Shown here: positions 42,666-51,554 of the stretch, in pieces
How the letters are laid out: every line of letters starts with the position of its first letter
Position numbering within the stretch: the first letter of the stretch is position 1
Assembly: GCA_016288755.1 (NCBI GenBank)
Contig: JAEELE010000059.1
Coordinates: forward strand, 1-64,000
Direction: 5' to 3'
Origin: Oscillospiraceae bacterium
Lineage (GTDB): Bacteria; Bacillota; Clostridia; Oscillospirales; Ruminococcaceae
DNA length: 64,000 nucleotides
Notes under the pieces: generated by a model
The model's database searches: none
The model's input: only the letters and a program-made list of their open reading frames with translations
Told to the model about the DNA's origin: nothing
Translations under genes and position numbers: made by a program

Positions 42666-43070
42666 ATGAAACGGTCAATCAAGATATTCTGTGTGCTCTG
42701 CGTGACCGCAGCCGCTGCCGCAGTGCTGCTGCGCGGGCAGCCCGAGCCCGAAGCACCGGGCATTCTGCTGGAAACGGCAGACGAACGCATCGCGTGGCTG
42801 AATCTCCGCGGCTGGCAGACCGGTGCCGAGACACAGGTGCAGACGCAGATCCCGCGCGAGTGGAAGACCTCCGCGGGGCAGCGCTGGCTGCAGCTCCAGC
42901 ATGCGCAGGGGCTGTATCCCGAGCAATTCGGCGGGCAGCAGGCGCTGCGCTGCGTCTATCCGATCGCGGAGAGCGACGTGCTCTTTGCCGAGCTGCTGCT
43001 CTGCGACGGGATGCTCGTCGGTGCGCAGGTCTACAACGCCGAAACGCGGCTGATGCAGTCTGTACGGTGA
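42666..43070 (+). CDS. DUF4830-type exported small protein
   Basis: A 134-residue protein with an N-terminal hydrophobic signal or anchor (about 6-23), a DERIAWLNLRGWQTGAETQVQ segment resembling DUF4830, and a C-terminal ELLLCDGMLVGAQVYN beta pair. The ATG follows GGGGAGGCGAACC. It faces nrdR: the two stop codons are adjacent (43070/43071). Its function is unknown. Confidence 0.7.
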   Translation: MKRSIKIFCVLCVTAAAAAVLLRGQPEPEAPGILLETADERIAWLNLRGWQTGAETQVQTQIPREWKTSAGQRWLQLQHAQGLYPEQFGGQQALRCVYPIAESDVLFAELLLCDGMLVGAQVYNAETRLMQSVR

Positions 43071-43523
43071 TTATTTTCCCTCGCCGCGCACCTCGCTGAT
43101 GATGCGCACGAAGTCGTCGATATCGGAAAACTTCTGATAGACCGACGCAAAGCGCACATAGGCGACCACGTCGATCTTCCGCAGCCGGTCGAGCACCATC
43201 TGCCCGATGCGGTCGGGCGAAACGGTCGAGACCATTTCGTTCGCGAGCTCCGATTCGATCTCGTCGACCAGATCGTTGACGGTGTCGATATCGACCGGGC
43301 GCTTCTTCACGGACGAGATCACGCCGGAGATCAGCTTGTTGCGGTTGAAGGGCTCAAAGGAGCCGTCGCGCTTGGCGACCATGAGCATCGGGCGCTCCAC
43401 GGTCTCGAAGGTGGTGAAGCGTTTGCCGCACTGTGCACACATTCTGCGCCGTTTTTTGCGTCCCTCGATGGAGCGCGAGTCGATAACCTTGGTGTCCTCT
43501 TCTCCGCAGAACGGACAACGCAT
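43071..43523 (-). CDS. nrdR: Transcriptional repressor NrdR
   Basis: A 150-residue protein. The zinc ribbon has Cys3-x2-Cys6 and Cys31-x2-Cys34, and an ATP-cone domain follows (about 47-140, VAKRDGSFEPFNRNKL). It represses ribonucleotide reductase genes when dATP is bound. No nrd gene is in the window. The ATG follows AAGGAGGGA. It is convergent with the DUF4830-type gene. Confidence 0.96.
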   Translation of the reverse strand: MRCPFCGEEDTKVIDSRSIEGRKKRRRMCAQCGKRFTTFETVERPMLMVAKRDGSFEPFNRNKLISGVISSVKKRPVDIDTVNDLVDEIESELANEMVSTVSPDRIGQMVLDRLRKIDVVAYVRFASVYQKFSDIDDFVRIISEVRGEGK

Positions 43524-43557
43524 TGCTTCTCCCTCCTTGTATTCGGTATTGCAGCCC

Positions 43558-44346
43558 TCAGTCTCCGAGCTTGCGAATCATCCTAGTGAGCTTCTGGCAG
43601 TCCTCGGCGAGCTCCGACGCTGCGCCGAAGCCCTCGCGGTAGAGCTCGAGCACGACCGCGCCGTCAAAGCCCTTTTCCCGCAGCGACCGCAGAAAATCCG
43701 CCGTCTGAAAGCGCCCCTGCCCGATGCGCAGGCAGTCGCCCAGCGGTCCGTTGTCGCTGATGTGCACATGCACGATATGGCTTCCCAGCAGGCGCACTGC
43801 CTCGCCGATCTCCATGCCGGCGCGTACTGCCTGCTTTAGGTCAAAGGTGATCTTCGCGTCATCGCCGAGAATGCGGCAGAATTCGCGCAGAAAGCGCAGG
43901 CTCTGGCTTTCGCAGCGGTGCACGTTCTCCTGCGTGACGGTCACGCCGAATTCCCTGCCCGCATCGCTGAGCATCTGAAAGCGCTCGCAGTAGATTTCCG
44001 TTTTGCAGCCGCCGACCGGTGCCCCGTGCAGGATATAGTATTTTGCACCGAGCCGCTGCATCATGCAGAAGACCTGCTTTGCCTCGTCGATGAAATCCGA
44101 CGCCCGCCGCTGATAGCCCGAAAAGAGCATATACCCCTCGTTCGGCGCCGTCCACGGATGCACGGAAACGCATTTTGTCCCGAAGCGTTTGAGCATGGCA
44201 GCGAGGTCGCTGACGTACACCTGTCTGCACTCCGAGGGTGCATTGAGAAAGATCTCGACATTCTGGATCCCGAGCAGGCAGAGTTCATAGAGCGCATCCT
44301 CCGTCGGCTTCGGATAGAGACAGGCAGATGATACCGCAGCCTGCAT
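43558..44346 (-). CDS. Sugar-phosphate isomerase/epimerase-like TIM-barrel protein
   Basis: A 262-residue xylose-isomerase-like TIM barrel. The metal ligands are suggested by VSVHPW, YYILHGAP, VTQENVHRCES, KITFDLKQAVRAG and HIVHVHISDNGP. It probably isomerises or epimerises a sugar or sugar phosphate; the substrate is unknown. It has its own promoter at 44382-44411 and is followed by nrdR. Confidence 0.85.
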   Translation of the reverse strand: MQAAVSSACLYPKPTEDALYELCLLGIQNVEIFLNAPSECRQVYVSDLAAMLKRFGTKCVSVHPWTAPNEGYMLFSGYQRRASDFIDEAKQVFCMMQRLGAKYYILHGAPVGGCKTEIYCERFQMLSDAGREFGVTVTQENVHRCESQSLRFLREFCRILGDDAKITFDLKQAVRAGMEIGEAVRLLGSHIVHVHISDNGPLGDCLRIGQGRFQTADFLRSLREKGFDGAVVLELYREGFGAASELAEDCQKLTRMIRKLGD

Positions 44347-44381
44347 GAAATCCGCTCCTTTGGCATCATATATACCTGTTT

Positions 44382-44411
44382 ATTATAACACAAGGCGCCC
44401 TGCAAACGCAA
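44382..44411 (-). promoter_or_regulatory. Promoter for the sugar isomerase-like gene
   Basis: TATAAT (44382-44387) with TTGCGT (44406-44411) upstream at 18-base spacing. CAAGGCG and CGCCTTG (44391-44397 and 44414-44420) form a hairpin that overlaps the -35 box and could also act as a weak terminator for secF. Confidence 0.6.
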
Positions 44412-44498
44412 GACGCCTTGTATTTTTTCAGCATATTTTTACAATGATTGGGAAATCCGTAACCTGATTTTTTCCCGATTTGTGCGCAGATGCGCCGA

Positions 44499-45485
44499 TT
44501 ATTCCGCTTTTCTGCCGCGGGTTTTCCATGCGGTCCACAGCATCGGTGCGAGGCAGAGAGACGAATAGCAGCCCGAGATCATGCCGACGGTCATCGGAAT
44601 GCTGAAGTGCAGGATCGAACTGACATGGTTGACGGTCGCGAGCACCGAGACGACCAGCATTGCCGCGATGGTCGTGATCGAGGTGCGGATGGTGCGCTTC
44701 ATCGTCTGGCTCAGCGAAATGTTGACCAGCGTCGGCAGGTCGGTCTCCTTGGGCAGGATCGACTGATTCTCACGGATACGGTCGTAGACGACGATGGTGT
44801 CGTTGACCGAGTAGCCGAGGATGGTCAGGATGACCGCCATGAAGCTGGAGTCGATCTCGAAGCCGCAGACCACGAAGGTGCCGAAGACGATCACGAGGTC
44901 GTGCAGCAGCGCGCAGACCGCGAAGATACCGGCGCTCCAGCCCGAAATGCGCTTGAATCTCCATGCGATATAGAGGATCAGCACGATGGACGCGAACAAA
45001 GCCGCGACCGTGCACTTGAGCAGGAAGGTCTTACCGGAGGACGGCGCGACGTCGTTGGTCTCCAGCGCTTCGATGTTTGCATCGGGGAACTTCTCCTGCA
45101 GCTTCTTTTCGAGCTCCGTCTGCATCTCCGCATCGAAGGACTGATTGTTGCTGAGGTTGAAGGAGAAGGTCACGGTCGTCTGCTTGTTGCCGGTGAAGGT
45201 CTCGCCGAGCTGCACATTGACGACGGTGTTGAGGTAATCGCGCGCGACGGACTGGAGCTCGTTCTCATTGACCGTGCCGGAGTAGGCATAGGTCGCGAGC
45301 GTGCCGCCCTTGAACTCGATCGAGATATTGACGCCGCGGATAAAGCACATCAGCAGCACCAGCACCATCAGGCAGGCGGAGGTCACGAAGAAGATCTTCC
45401 GCGTGCCGTAGAAATCGCGGACGCGCACCTGCTCGGTGAGCGATTTGACAGACACAGTCTGTGCCGTTTTCTTATTCTTGCTCAT
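44499..45485 (-). CDS. secF: Protein translocase subunit SecF
   Basis: A 328-residue membrane protein with six predicted helices. The IEFKGGTLATYAYSG motif near 59-73 and the GYSVNDTIVVYDRIRENQ motif near 206-223 are SecF hallmarks. With SecD it uses the proton or sodium gradient to aid protein export. Its ATG overlaps the secD stop codon (ATGA). Confidence 0.95.
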   Translation of the reverse strand: MSKNKKTAQTVSVKSLTEQVRVRDFYGTRKIFFVTSACLMVLVLLMCFIRGVNISIEFKGGTLATYAYSGTVNENELQSVARDYLNTVVNVQLGETFTGNKQTTVTFSFNLSNNQSFDAEMQTELEKKLQEKFPDANIEALETNDVAPSSGKTFLLKCTVAALFASIVLILYIAWRFKRISGWSAGIFAVCALLHDLVIVFGTFVVCGFEIDSSFMAVILTILGYSVNDTIVVYDRIRENQSILPKETDLPTLVNISLSQTMKRTIRTSITTIAAMLVVSVLATVNHVSSILHFSIPMTVGMISGCYSSLCLAPMLWTAWKTRGRKAE

Positions 45486-46939
45486 TTCTCAGCACCTCCG
45501 TACAGCTTTCTGTTCTGGAAGCACTGGAACTTGGACAGGGAGGTCAGCATCAGTCTGGAAGCCAGAACACCCATGATAAAGTTGAAAATAACGCCCGTCA
45601 GCAGCGTGAAGCCGAAGGAATAGATCGTGCCCTCGGTCGAGACGCCGAACCATCTGAACAGGAAGGAGAGCATCTTTGCAAAGAAGCTCGAGGAAACGCC
45701 GAATGCACCCATGAGGATGATCGCGACGATGATGACGGTGACGTTGCCGTCGAGGATCGAGGTGAACGACCGCTTGTATGCGGACTTGAGCGCTGCCTGC
45801 AGGGATTTGCCGGTGTTCAGCTCCTCCTTGATGCGCTCGCCCGTGATGATGTTGCAGTCGACGCCCATGCCGATCGCGAGGATGATGCCCGCGATGCCGG
45901 GGATGGTCAGCGTGTTGGAATCCATGAAGCCCCACCAGCCGGAAATGACCGCCAGCGTGCCCGCGACCTGACCGAGCAGCGCGACCGATGCGACAAAGCC
46001 GGGCAGACGGTAGAGCACGATCATATAGAGCATGATGAAGCACAGCGCGATGATGCCGGAGATCACCATGATCTTCAGCGCGCCGGAGCCCATGCTCGGG
46101 GAAATGGTCTTGAAGGTCTCGGTCTTGAGGTTGAAGGGCAGCGAGCCGCCGTTGATCTTGTCGGCGAGCGCCTTTGCGCCTTCGTAGTCAAAGTCGCCGG
46201 TGATCTGTGCTTTGCCGTCGTCGATGACCGCGCTGACCTGCGGATAGGAGATGCAGACCGTGTCCATCCAGATGGAGATGACATAGCGCGACTGCGAGCC
46301 GTTGATATCGAGATACGCAGAGTCCTTATTGTAGGCAGCCTGCGTTGCCTCCTTGAAGGCGATCTTTCCGCTTTCCTTCAGTCTCAGCCCGACGACATAT
46401 TTGCCGGTCGGGTTGCCGCTGTTGTCACGCTCGTAGTCGACATAAGCCTCATCGACATCCTTGCCCTCGAGGACGGTGTCGCCGCCGGGGACGACCGTGA
46501 CCTTGCCGTTCTCGTCCGCGGAGCTGGTGTAGGTGTAGCCCTTGCGGAACTGGAGCTTTGCGGTTTCGCCGAGCTCCTTGACCGCAGCCTCGGGGTCGAA
46601 ATTGGTTTCGCCGGTCTGCCACGGGAAGCGCACGATGACCTTGTCGTTCGCCTCGTCCATATAGACCTCATAGTCGTTGATGCCGAGGTTGACAAGACGT
46701 GCCTTCATGGTCTCTTCGAGACCCTCGAGCTGATCCTTGGTCGCATCGACGCCGTCCGCCGGTGCAAAGGTGACGTCCACGCCGCCCTGAATGTCGATGC
46801 CGAGGCGGATATCCTGCACGCCCTTGACATAGACTGTTGTCAGATCACCGTATTGGTTCCGCACACCGACAACGGTCGAGACCGCATATGCGATGATGAG
46901 AATAAACACGATGAAGAAGACAGATTTGTTGCTCTTCAC
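45482..46939 (-). CDS. secD: Protein translocase subunit SecD
   Basis: A 485-residue protein. The first membrane helix (about 7-25), the DIRLGIDIQGGVDVTF motif near 42-57, a large extracytoplasmic P1 domain, and the GMGVDCNIITGERIKEEL motif with the following helices are intact. It is driven by a strong promoter and followed by secF with a 4-base overlap. Confidence 0.95.
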   Translation of the reverse strand: MKSNKSVFFIVFILIIAYAVSTVVGVRNQYGDLTTVYVKGVQDIRLGIDIQGGVDVTFAPADGVDATKDQLEGLEETMKARLVNLGINDYEVYMDEANDKVIVRFPWQTGETNFDPEAAVKELGETAKLQFRKGYTYTSSADENGKVTVVPGGDTVLEGKDVDEAYVDYERDNSGNPTGKYVVGLRLKESGKIAFKEATQAAYNKDSAYLDINGSQSRYVISIWMDTVCISYPQVSAVIDDGKAQITGDFDYEGAKALADKINGGSLPFNLKTETFKTISPSMGSGALKIMVISGIIALCFIMLYMIVLYRLPGFVASVALLGQVAGTLAVISGWWGFMDSNTLTIPGIAGIILAIGMGVDCNIITGERIKEELNTGKSLQAALKSAYKRSFTSILDGNVTVIIVAIILMGAFGVSSSFFAKMLSFLFRWFGVSTEGTIYSFGFTLLTGVIFNFIMGVLASRLMLTSLSKFQCFQNRKLYGGAEK

Positions 46940-47007
46940 AGCAAAGCCTCCTTGTTTTCATCCTGCATCGGCAGAGCCAAAAGAGCAAATGCCGACAAGT
47001 ATCTTTT

Positions 47008-47036
47008 ATTATAGAGCATTTTGGGAAAAAAGTCAA
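47008..47036 (-). promoter_or_regulatory. Sigma-A promoter of secD-secF
   Basis: TTGACT (47031-47036), 17-base spacer, TATAAT (47008-47013), about 70 bases upstream of secD. Confidence 0.85.
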
Positions 47037-47068
47037 GAGATTTGCGGCAAAATCGGCTGGATTGTCTC

Positions 47069-47103
47069 AAAAAAATCGGGCGGCGGTGTGCATCCGCCGC
47101 CCG
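47069..47103 (-). terminator. Intrinsic terminator of the small Cys-rich gene
   Basis: CGGGCGGCGG (47077-47086) pairs with CCGCCGCCCG (47094-47103), a perfect 10-bp stem, followed in the minus direction by a run of seven T. Confidence 0.9.
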
Positions 47104-47122
47104 GACAGTACAGAGCGGTGTT

Positions 47123-47290
47123 TCAGCGGTTCTTGTAGACCGGACATTCCTCGTACTGATCGCTGTCGGTCTTGCACTTTTCCTTGACCTCTTCCTCCTT
47201 GACGTACTTTCCGCAGAGCTTGCAGACATAGTCTCCCTGCGAGAACAGTGCGCCTCTGGATTCATAGTCCAGATACGGACATCTTGCCAT
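47123..47290 (-). CDS. Small Cys-rich protein
   Basis: A 55-residue protein with Cys4, Cys23-x2-Cys26, Cys39 and Cys49, which could bind zinc or iron. No family recognised with certainty. The ATG at 47290 follows AGGAAAGGAGAGTG and is chosen over longer starts. A terminator follows. Confidence 0.75.
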   Translation of the reverse strand: MARCPYLDYESRGALFSQGDYVCKLCGKYVKEEEVKEKCKTDSDQYEECPVYKNR

Positions 47291-47376
47291 TGTACACTCT
47301 CCTTTCCTGTAACATCTTGCTTTTCCCGCTGCCGGTGGTCGGAATGCAGATCGGCTCTGTGCGCTGCCCGTCACGC

Positions 47377-48810
47377 TCAGACCGTGAGCTCGACCTCGTC
47401 GGCGGATTCCGAATCGGCGAGCACGGGGTTCACGCACTCCGCGAGGAATTCCTCGACCTGCTGCACGCTTCTGCCGGTGTAATTTGCCGGGTCGAGTCTT
47501 GCGTTCAGCTCGTCCGCGGTCACGCCGAAGATCGGGTCATTCACAATGCGCTCGCAGAGGTCGTTCTTCAGGCCCTTCTGCTTGACCTCGGCGCCCGCTG
47601 CCATCGAATGCACGCGGATGTGCTCGTGCAGCTCCTGCCGGTCGCCGCCGCGCGCCGCTGCGTCCATGATGACATTTTCCGTCGCCATGAAGGGCAGCTC
47701 TGCCATCACGCGCTGCCGGATGACCGCCGGATAGACAACCATGCCGCTTGTGACGTTCATCATGATATTGAGGATCGCATCTGCCGCGAGGAAGCCCTCT
47801 GCGACTGCGATGCGCTTGTTTGCCGAGTCGTCGAGCGTGCGCTCAAACCACTGCGTGCCCGCCGTGAATGCCGGGTTCAGCGTGTCGGTGATGAGGTATC
47901 TCGCCAGTGCCGTGATGCGCTCGCAGCGCATCGGGTTGCGCTTGTACGCCATTGCCGACGAACCGATCTGCCCGGATTCAAACGGCTCCTCCATCTCCTT
48001 GAAGGACTGGAGCAGGCGCATGTCATTGGCAAATTTCATCGCGGACTGCGCAATGCCCGAGAGGACATTCAGCACCTGCGCATCGACCTTGCGCGAGTAG
48101 GTCTGCCCGGAGACCGGCACGACTGCATCAGGCGCAAAGCCCATCTCGACCGCGATCTTGCGCTCCATCTCGCGAATCTTCGCGCCGTCGCCGTTGAAAA
48201 GCTCCATGAAGGACGCCTGCGTGCCGGTCGTGCCCTTCGAGCCCAGCAGCTTCATCCGCCCGAGCTCGAAATCCAGCGCCTCGAGATCGAGCAGGAGCTC
48301 GTTCATCCAGAGGGTCGCGCGCTTGCCGACCGTTGTCAGCTGTGCGGGCTGGCAGTGCGTATAGGCAAGGCAGGGCTGTGCCTTCCACTCCTCCGCGAAT
48401 TTCGCGAGATTGCGCAGCACGGAGATCAGCTTTTTGCGCACGAGCCTGAGCGCATCGCGCATGATGATGATATCGGTATTGTCGCCGACATAGCAGGAGG
48501 TCGCGCCGAGGTGGATGATGCCCTTCGCATTCGGGCAGACCAGACCGTAGGCGTAGACATGCGACATGACGTCGTGGCGGCACTCGCGCTCGCGCTTTGC
48601 CGCAGCCTCATAGTCGATATCGGTGATGTGCGCCTCCAGCTCCGCGACCTGCTCGGCGGTGACATTCAGCCCCAGCTCGTGCTCGGCTCTCGCGAGGGCG
48701 ACCCATAGACGCCGCCATGTGGTGAATTTCTTGTCTGCGGAGAAGAGATACTGCATCTCTCTGCTCGCGTAACGGGTGCAGAACGGGGATTCATAGCTGT
48801 TGGTGTTCAT
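47377..48810 (-). CDS. purB: Adenylosuccinate lyase
   Basis: A 477-residue protein that removes fumarate from adenylosuccinate and SAICAR in purine synthesis. Motifs: TSCYVGDNTDIIIMRDALRL near 92-111, YTHCQPAQLTTVGKRA near 138-153 and the fumarase-superfamily signature GSSAMAYKRNPM near 276-287. Its own start at 48810 follows AAAGGAG, but the open reading frame continues upstream without a stop for another 184 codons (next entry). Confidence 0.96.
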   Translation of the reverse strand: MNTNSYESPFCTRYASREMQYLFSADKKFTTWRRLWVALARAEHELGLNVTAEQVAELEAHITDIDYEAAAKRERECRHDVMSHVYAYGLVCPNAKGIIHLGATSCYVGDNTDIIIMRDALRLVRKKLISVLRNLAKFAEEWKAQPCLAYTHCQPAQLTTVGKRATLWMNELLLDLEALDFELGRMKLLGSKGTTGTQASFMELFNGDGAKIREMERKIAVEMGFAPDAVVPVSGQTYSRKVDAQVLNVLSGIAQSAMKFANDMRLLQSFKEMEEPFESGQIGSSAMAYKRNPMRCERITALARYLITDTLNPAFTAGTQWFERTLDDSANKRIAVAEGFLAADAILNIMMNVTSGMVVYPAVIRQRVMAELPFMATENVIMDAAARGGDRQELHEHIRVHSMAAGAEVKQKGLKNDLCERIVNDPIFGVTADELNARLDPANYTGRSVQQVEEFLAECVNPVLADSESADEVELTV

Positions 48811-49362
48811 GGGAAAGCTCCTTTCAGATCGGTTTACAAAATTTTTGGTTTCATCCTTGCACGGGCTGAAATATCCTTTCACCCAATAGGGCGCGTAATC
48901 GCATTCTCCGACATACAGGATTTTTCCGTTCCGGATCGAGACAGTCAAACCGTGTTCATCATTCCAGACATCCGGATTCCACAGCAGAAACGTAATGATG
49001 TTTTCGTCCTCCGGTTCGTAGATGCACAGCGTGTTCAGTTCAAGACAGCGTAAAATGTCCTGCTCAGGCGTTTCCTCCGATACCTGCAGGAAGGCATCGC
49101 CCACCAGATATGGCGAATAGTTGCTCTGCCCGTTTTTCGCTTTTTCATATTCGCCGGACAGCCAGATACAAAATGCTTTTGCATATCTGCAGATGTCAGC
49201 CTTCATTGCGCCGGACAGATTATTCAGATAACTGATACATTTTCTGATGTAATCGTCACTGATCTCTCCCTGGGCGAGCAGCTTCATCTCCATCCCCAGA
49301 GCCGGACAGAAAAACGAGCATTCTGAGCCCCTTTTGGTTCTCACGATCTCCAGATCATCCAT
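48811..49362 (-). CDS. Orphan domain reading in frame into purB
   Basis: 184 codons from ATG 49362 (preceded by AAAGGAG) run directly into the purB ATG with no stop. Residues about 16-165 are clearly paralogous to residues 72-212 of the lipoprotein encoded next door (FFCPALG with FFCAKLG, TPEQDILRCLELNTLCIYEPED with TPAEDIMKMCQFDTLYIGEMED in two parts, DEHGLTVSIRNGKILYVGE with IEHGLETGIQDGKLVYLG in two parts). It lacks the signal peptide and SUKH domain. Either a fusion protein with PurB is made, or the gene has lost its own stop and C-terminus. Confidence 0.6.
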
Positions 49363-49392
49363 GCAGATTTCTCCTTTCTGATACAGGCACGG

Positions 49393-50508
49393 TCAGTTTT
49401 GCAGGCACCATTCGAGATATTCAAGGATCGAGCCGTGAATCTTCTTGGATTCCCCGCCCTGATACTGAAATACGTCGCCAAACTCGTTCGCGGCAATGAT
49501 GATGCCGTCGATGCCCGCATTTTCAAGCACAAAGAGCTTTCCCGCAAGCTCCTTGTTCAGCTCGCGCTCACGCTGCGTCATCTCAATGACATTGCCCTCG
49601 CCCGCAAAGCCGAGCCCTGTCCATTCATGCGAGCCGAAGCTGATGCTGCCGTATTTCAGCAGAATTGCACGGTATTCATCCGGGAAGAGCAGCTGCAGCT
49701 CCTGCTCCGCCTTGTCGATCTCCGCCTCGGAAACACCCTCCAACCTGTCAAGGTCTTCGATCCCTTCGATCTTCGCAATGATATCGGCTGTCAGCTCCTC
49801 AAAGGTCAGTGCGTAATTCCACTGCCTGCCATTGTCCTCTGTGTAATAGGACAGCTGGTCGGGCGTGGAAACATCGTCAAAGCTGCCCAGATACACGAGC
49901 TTTCCGTCCTGAATGCCGGTTTCCAGACCGTGCTCGATCTCCCAGTCGCAGTTGCCGCCGAGCGTGAAATAGATCTGGCTCTCGTCCTCCATTTCGCCGA
50001 TATACAGCGTGTCGAACTGGCACATCTTCATGATATCTTCTGCGGGCGTGTCCTTCGTGACCCTCTGATAATCCTCTTCAATGACAAAATCCTCGCCCAG
50101 GTTGTCTTTTTCCCTGCGGAGAAATGCCAGACAATAGCGCTTTGCCGCCTCGCGGATCGCGTTATACAGTTCATCGGACATGTTCTCGATCTGAGCGGCG
50201 CAGCGCCGCACATAGTCCTCGCTGACAACGCCGTCTGCCTCCACCTCGACCTCATAGCCGAGCTTCGCACAGAAGAATTTGCCTGTCCAGACCTCATCGT
50301 CTTTGGTCAGTGTCATTGCCGGTTCCTCCTTTTTCGCAGTTGTGGTCGTCACTTCGGTCGTTGTTGTTGTTTCCGTCGTTGCTGCGGCGGTCGTCGTCGT
50401 TTCCGCTTTGCTCTCAGGCTTGCTATCCGTCACACTGCTCCCGGCGCCGCAGCCGGAAAGCAGCAGGCTGAGCGCAAGTACCGCAGCGGTTCCGTTTCTT
50501 TTTTTCAT
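49393..50508 (-). CDS. Lipoprotein with repeated-type domain and SUKH (SMI1/KNR4) domain
   Basis: A 371-residue protein. A signal peptide ends LLLSGC (lipid Cys20), then a Thr-rich linker (about 37-60), a domain at about 72-212 shared with the next ORF, and a SUKH/SMI1-KNR4 domain at about 258-371 (GVSEAEIDKAEQELQLLFPDEYRAILLKYG in parts, FGSHEWTGLGFAGEGN). SUKH domains are best known from immunity proteins against polymorphic toxins. Being lipid-anchored on the outside, it could protect against incoming toxin, but this is inference. The start at 50508 follows CAGGAGAAA. Confidence 0.8.
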   Translation of the reverse strand: MKKRNGTAAVLALSLLLSGCGAGSSVTDSKPESKAETTTTAAATTETTTTTEVTTTTAKKEEPAMTLTKDDEVWTGKFFCAKLGYEVEVEADGVVSEDYVRRCAAQIENMSDELYNAIREAAKRYCLAFLRREKDNLGEDFVIEEDYQRVTKDTPAEDIMKMCQFDTLYIGEMEDESQIYFTLGGNCDWEIEHGLETGIQDGKLVYLGSFDDVSTPDQLSYYTEDNGRQWNYALTFEELTADIIAKIEGIEDLDRLEGVSEAEIDKAEQELQLLFPDEYRAILLKYGSISFGSHEWTGLGFAGEGNVIEMTQRERELNKELAGKLFVLENAGIDGIIIAANEFGDVFQYQGGESKKIHGSILEYLEWCLQN

Positions 50509-50592
50509 AGCTTTTTCTCCTGTCCCGGAATGTTTCTCACGTATGAAAATTGAGGGTGCGGAAACAGACATCCGCAAGCCGGATCCTGCATC

Positions 50593-51366
50593 TCAGATCC
50601 CCGGCATCACGCGCCCGCCCGAAACCGGGATATAGGCGCCGGTCGTGAACGACGCCAATGGCGACGCGAGAAATGCACACATCTGCGCGATCTCCATATC
50701 GGTGCCGCGGCGTTTCAGCGGCACGGTTTTGTCATAGTCGGGCTGACGTTCGGTGTGATTGCGGCGGTCATTTTCGGTCACGGTCCAGCCCGGCGCGACC
50801 TGATTGACCGTGATGCTGTGCGGTCCGAGTTCCTTTGCGAGCACGCGCACCAGCCCGTCGAGCCCGCGTTTTGCGGAGGCATAGGCGCCGTTGTTTTCCT
50901 CACAGAGCGCCGCGCATTCGGTGTTGATGACTACGATGCGTCCGCCGTTCCCGCGCGCAATCATCGCGGGCACAAAGCTCTTGACCATGTGCACGGTCTG
51001 CATCACGCAGGAGTCATACTGGCTCTGAAAATCGCTGAGCGGCTGCTCGATGACCGATTTCCACTCGTACTGGATAACCGCATTGTGCACGAGGATATCG
51101 GGCATGCCGACCGCAGAATTTTCAGCAAATGCGCGCATTTTCGCGACGGAATCCGCGTCGGTGACATCTGCCCCGACCGTGACGATGCGCCGACCGGTCT
51201 TTGCACGCAGCTCATCCGCAAGCGCCTCCGCCTGCTCCGCCCCGTGATAGTAGTGCAGGATCAGGTTGGCGCCGCAGTCGGCGAAGACGCGCGCAATCAC
51301 GCGCCCGAGCATCCCCGAAGCACCGGTGATGAGGGCAGTCTGCCCCCGCAGGTCGATAGACAGCAT
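50593..51366 (-). CDS. Short-chain dehydrogenase/reductase
   Basis: A 257-residue SDR. The NAD(P)-binding motif is TGASGMLGRVIA near 14-25, HNAVI near 95-99 is the NNAG equivalent, and the catalytic Tyr-x3-Lys is YASAKRG near 162-168. The VVINTEC strand carries Thr/Glu where the usual catalytic Ser would lie (INTECAALCEENN), so the exact catalytic Ser is unclear. The substrate is unknown; a FabG-like or sugar reductase role is possible. The ATG follows AAAGGGTG. Confidence 0.85.
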   Translation of the reverse strand: MLSIDLRGQTALITGASGMLGRVIARVFADCGANLILHYYHGAEQAEALADELRAKTGRRIVTVGADVTDADSVAKMRAFAENSAVGMPDILVHNAVIQYEWKSVIEQPLSDFQSQYDSCVMQTVHMVKSFVPAMIARGNGGRIVVINTECAALCEENNGAYASAKRGLDGLVRVLAKELGPHSITVNQVAPGWTVTENDRRNHTERQPDYDKTVPLKRRGTDMEIAQMCAFLASPLASFTTGAYIPVSGGRVMPGI

Positions 51367-51465
51367 AACAGGACACCCTTTCTGAAAAATAACGTATTTG
51401 CGATGTTTTCACAAGCATCTGACGACTCCTGCAAAACGGACGGGATGCGAAAAAGCCCGTATTTT

Positions 51466-51543
51466 CGTGGAAAACTCTGTGGAAATGTTGAAAATCAAAG
51501 CATTTTTGGCGCTTTTCATGCCTGAAACTGTGTGTTTTCAACA
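51466..51543. other. Cluster of DnaA-box-like 9-mers (gap without a gene)
   Basis: Four sequences within two mismatches of the DnaA box TTATCCACA lie in the 188-base gap between the SDR and phosphopantetheinyl transferase genes: CGTGGAAAA (51466), TGTGGAAAT (51478), TGTTGAAAA (51486), and inverted TTTTCAACA (51535). The last two also form a 9-bp inverted repeat. Random occurrence is possible. Confidence 0.35.
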
Positions 51544-51554
51544 AGCCGTGCTGA

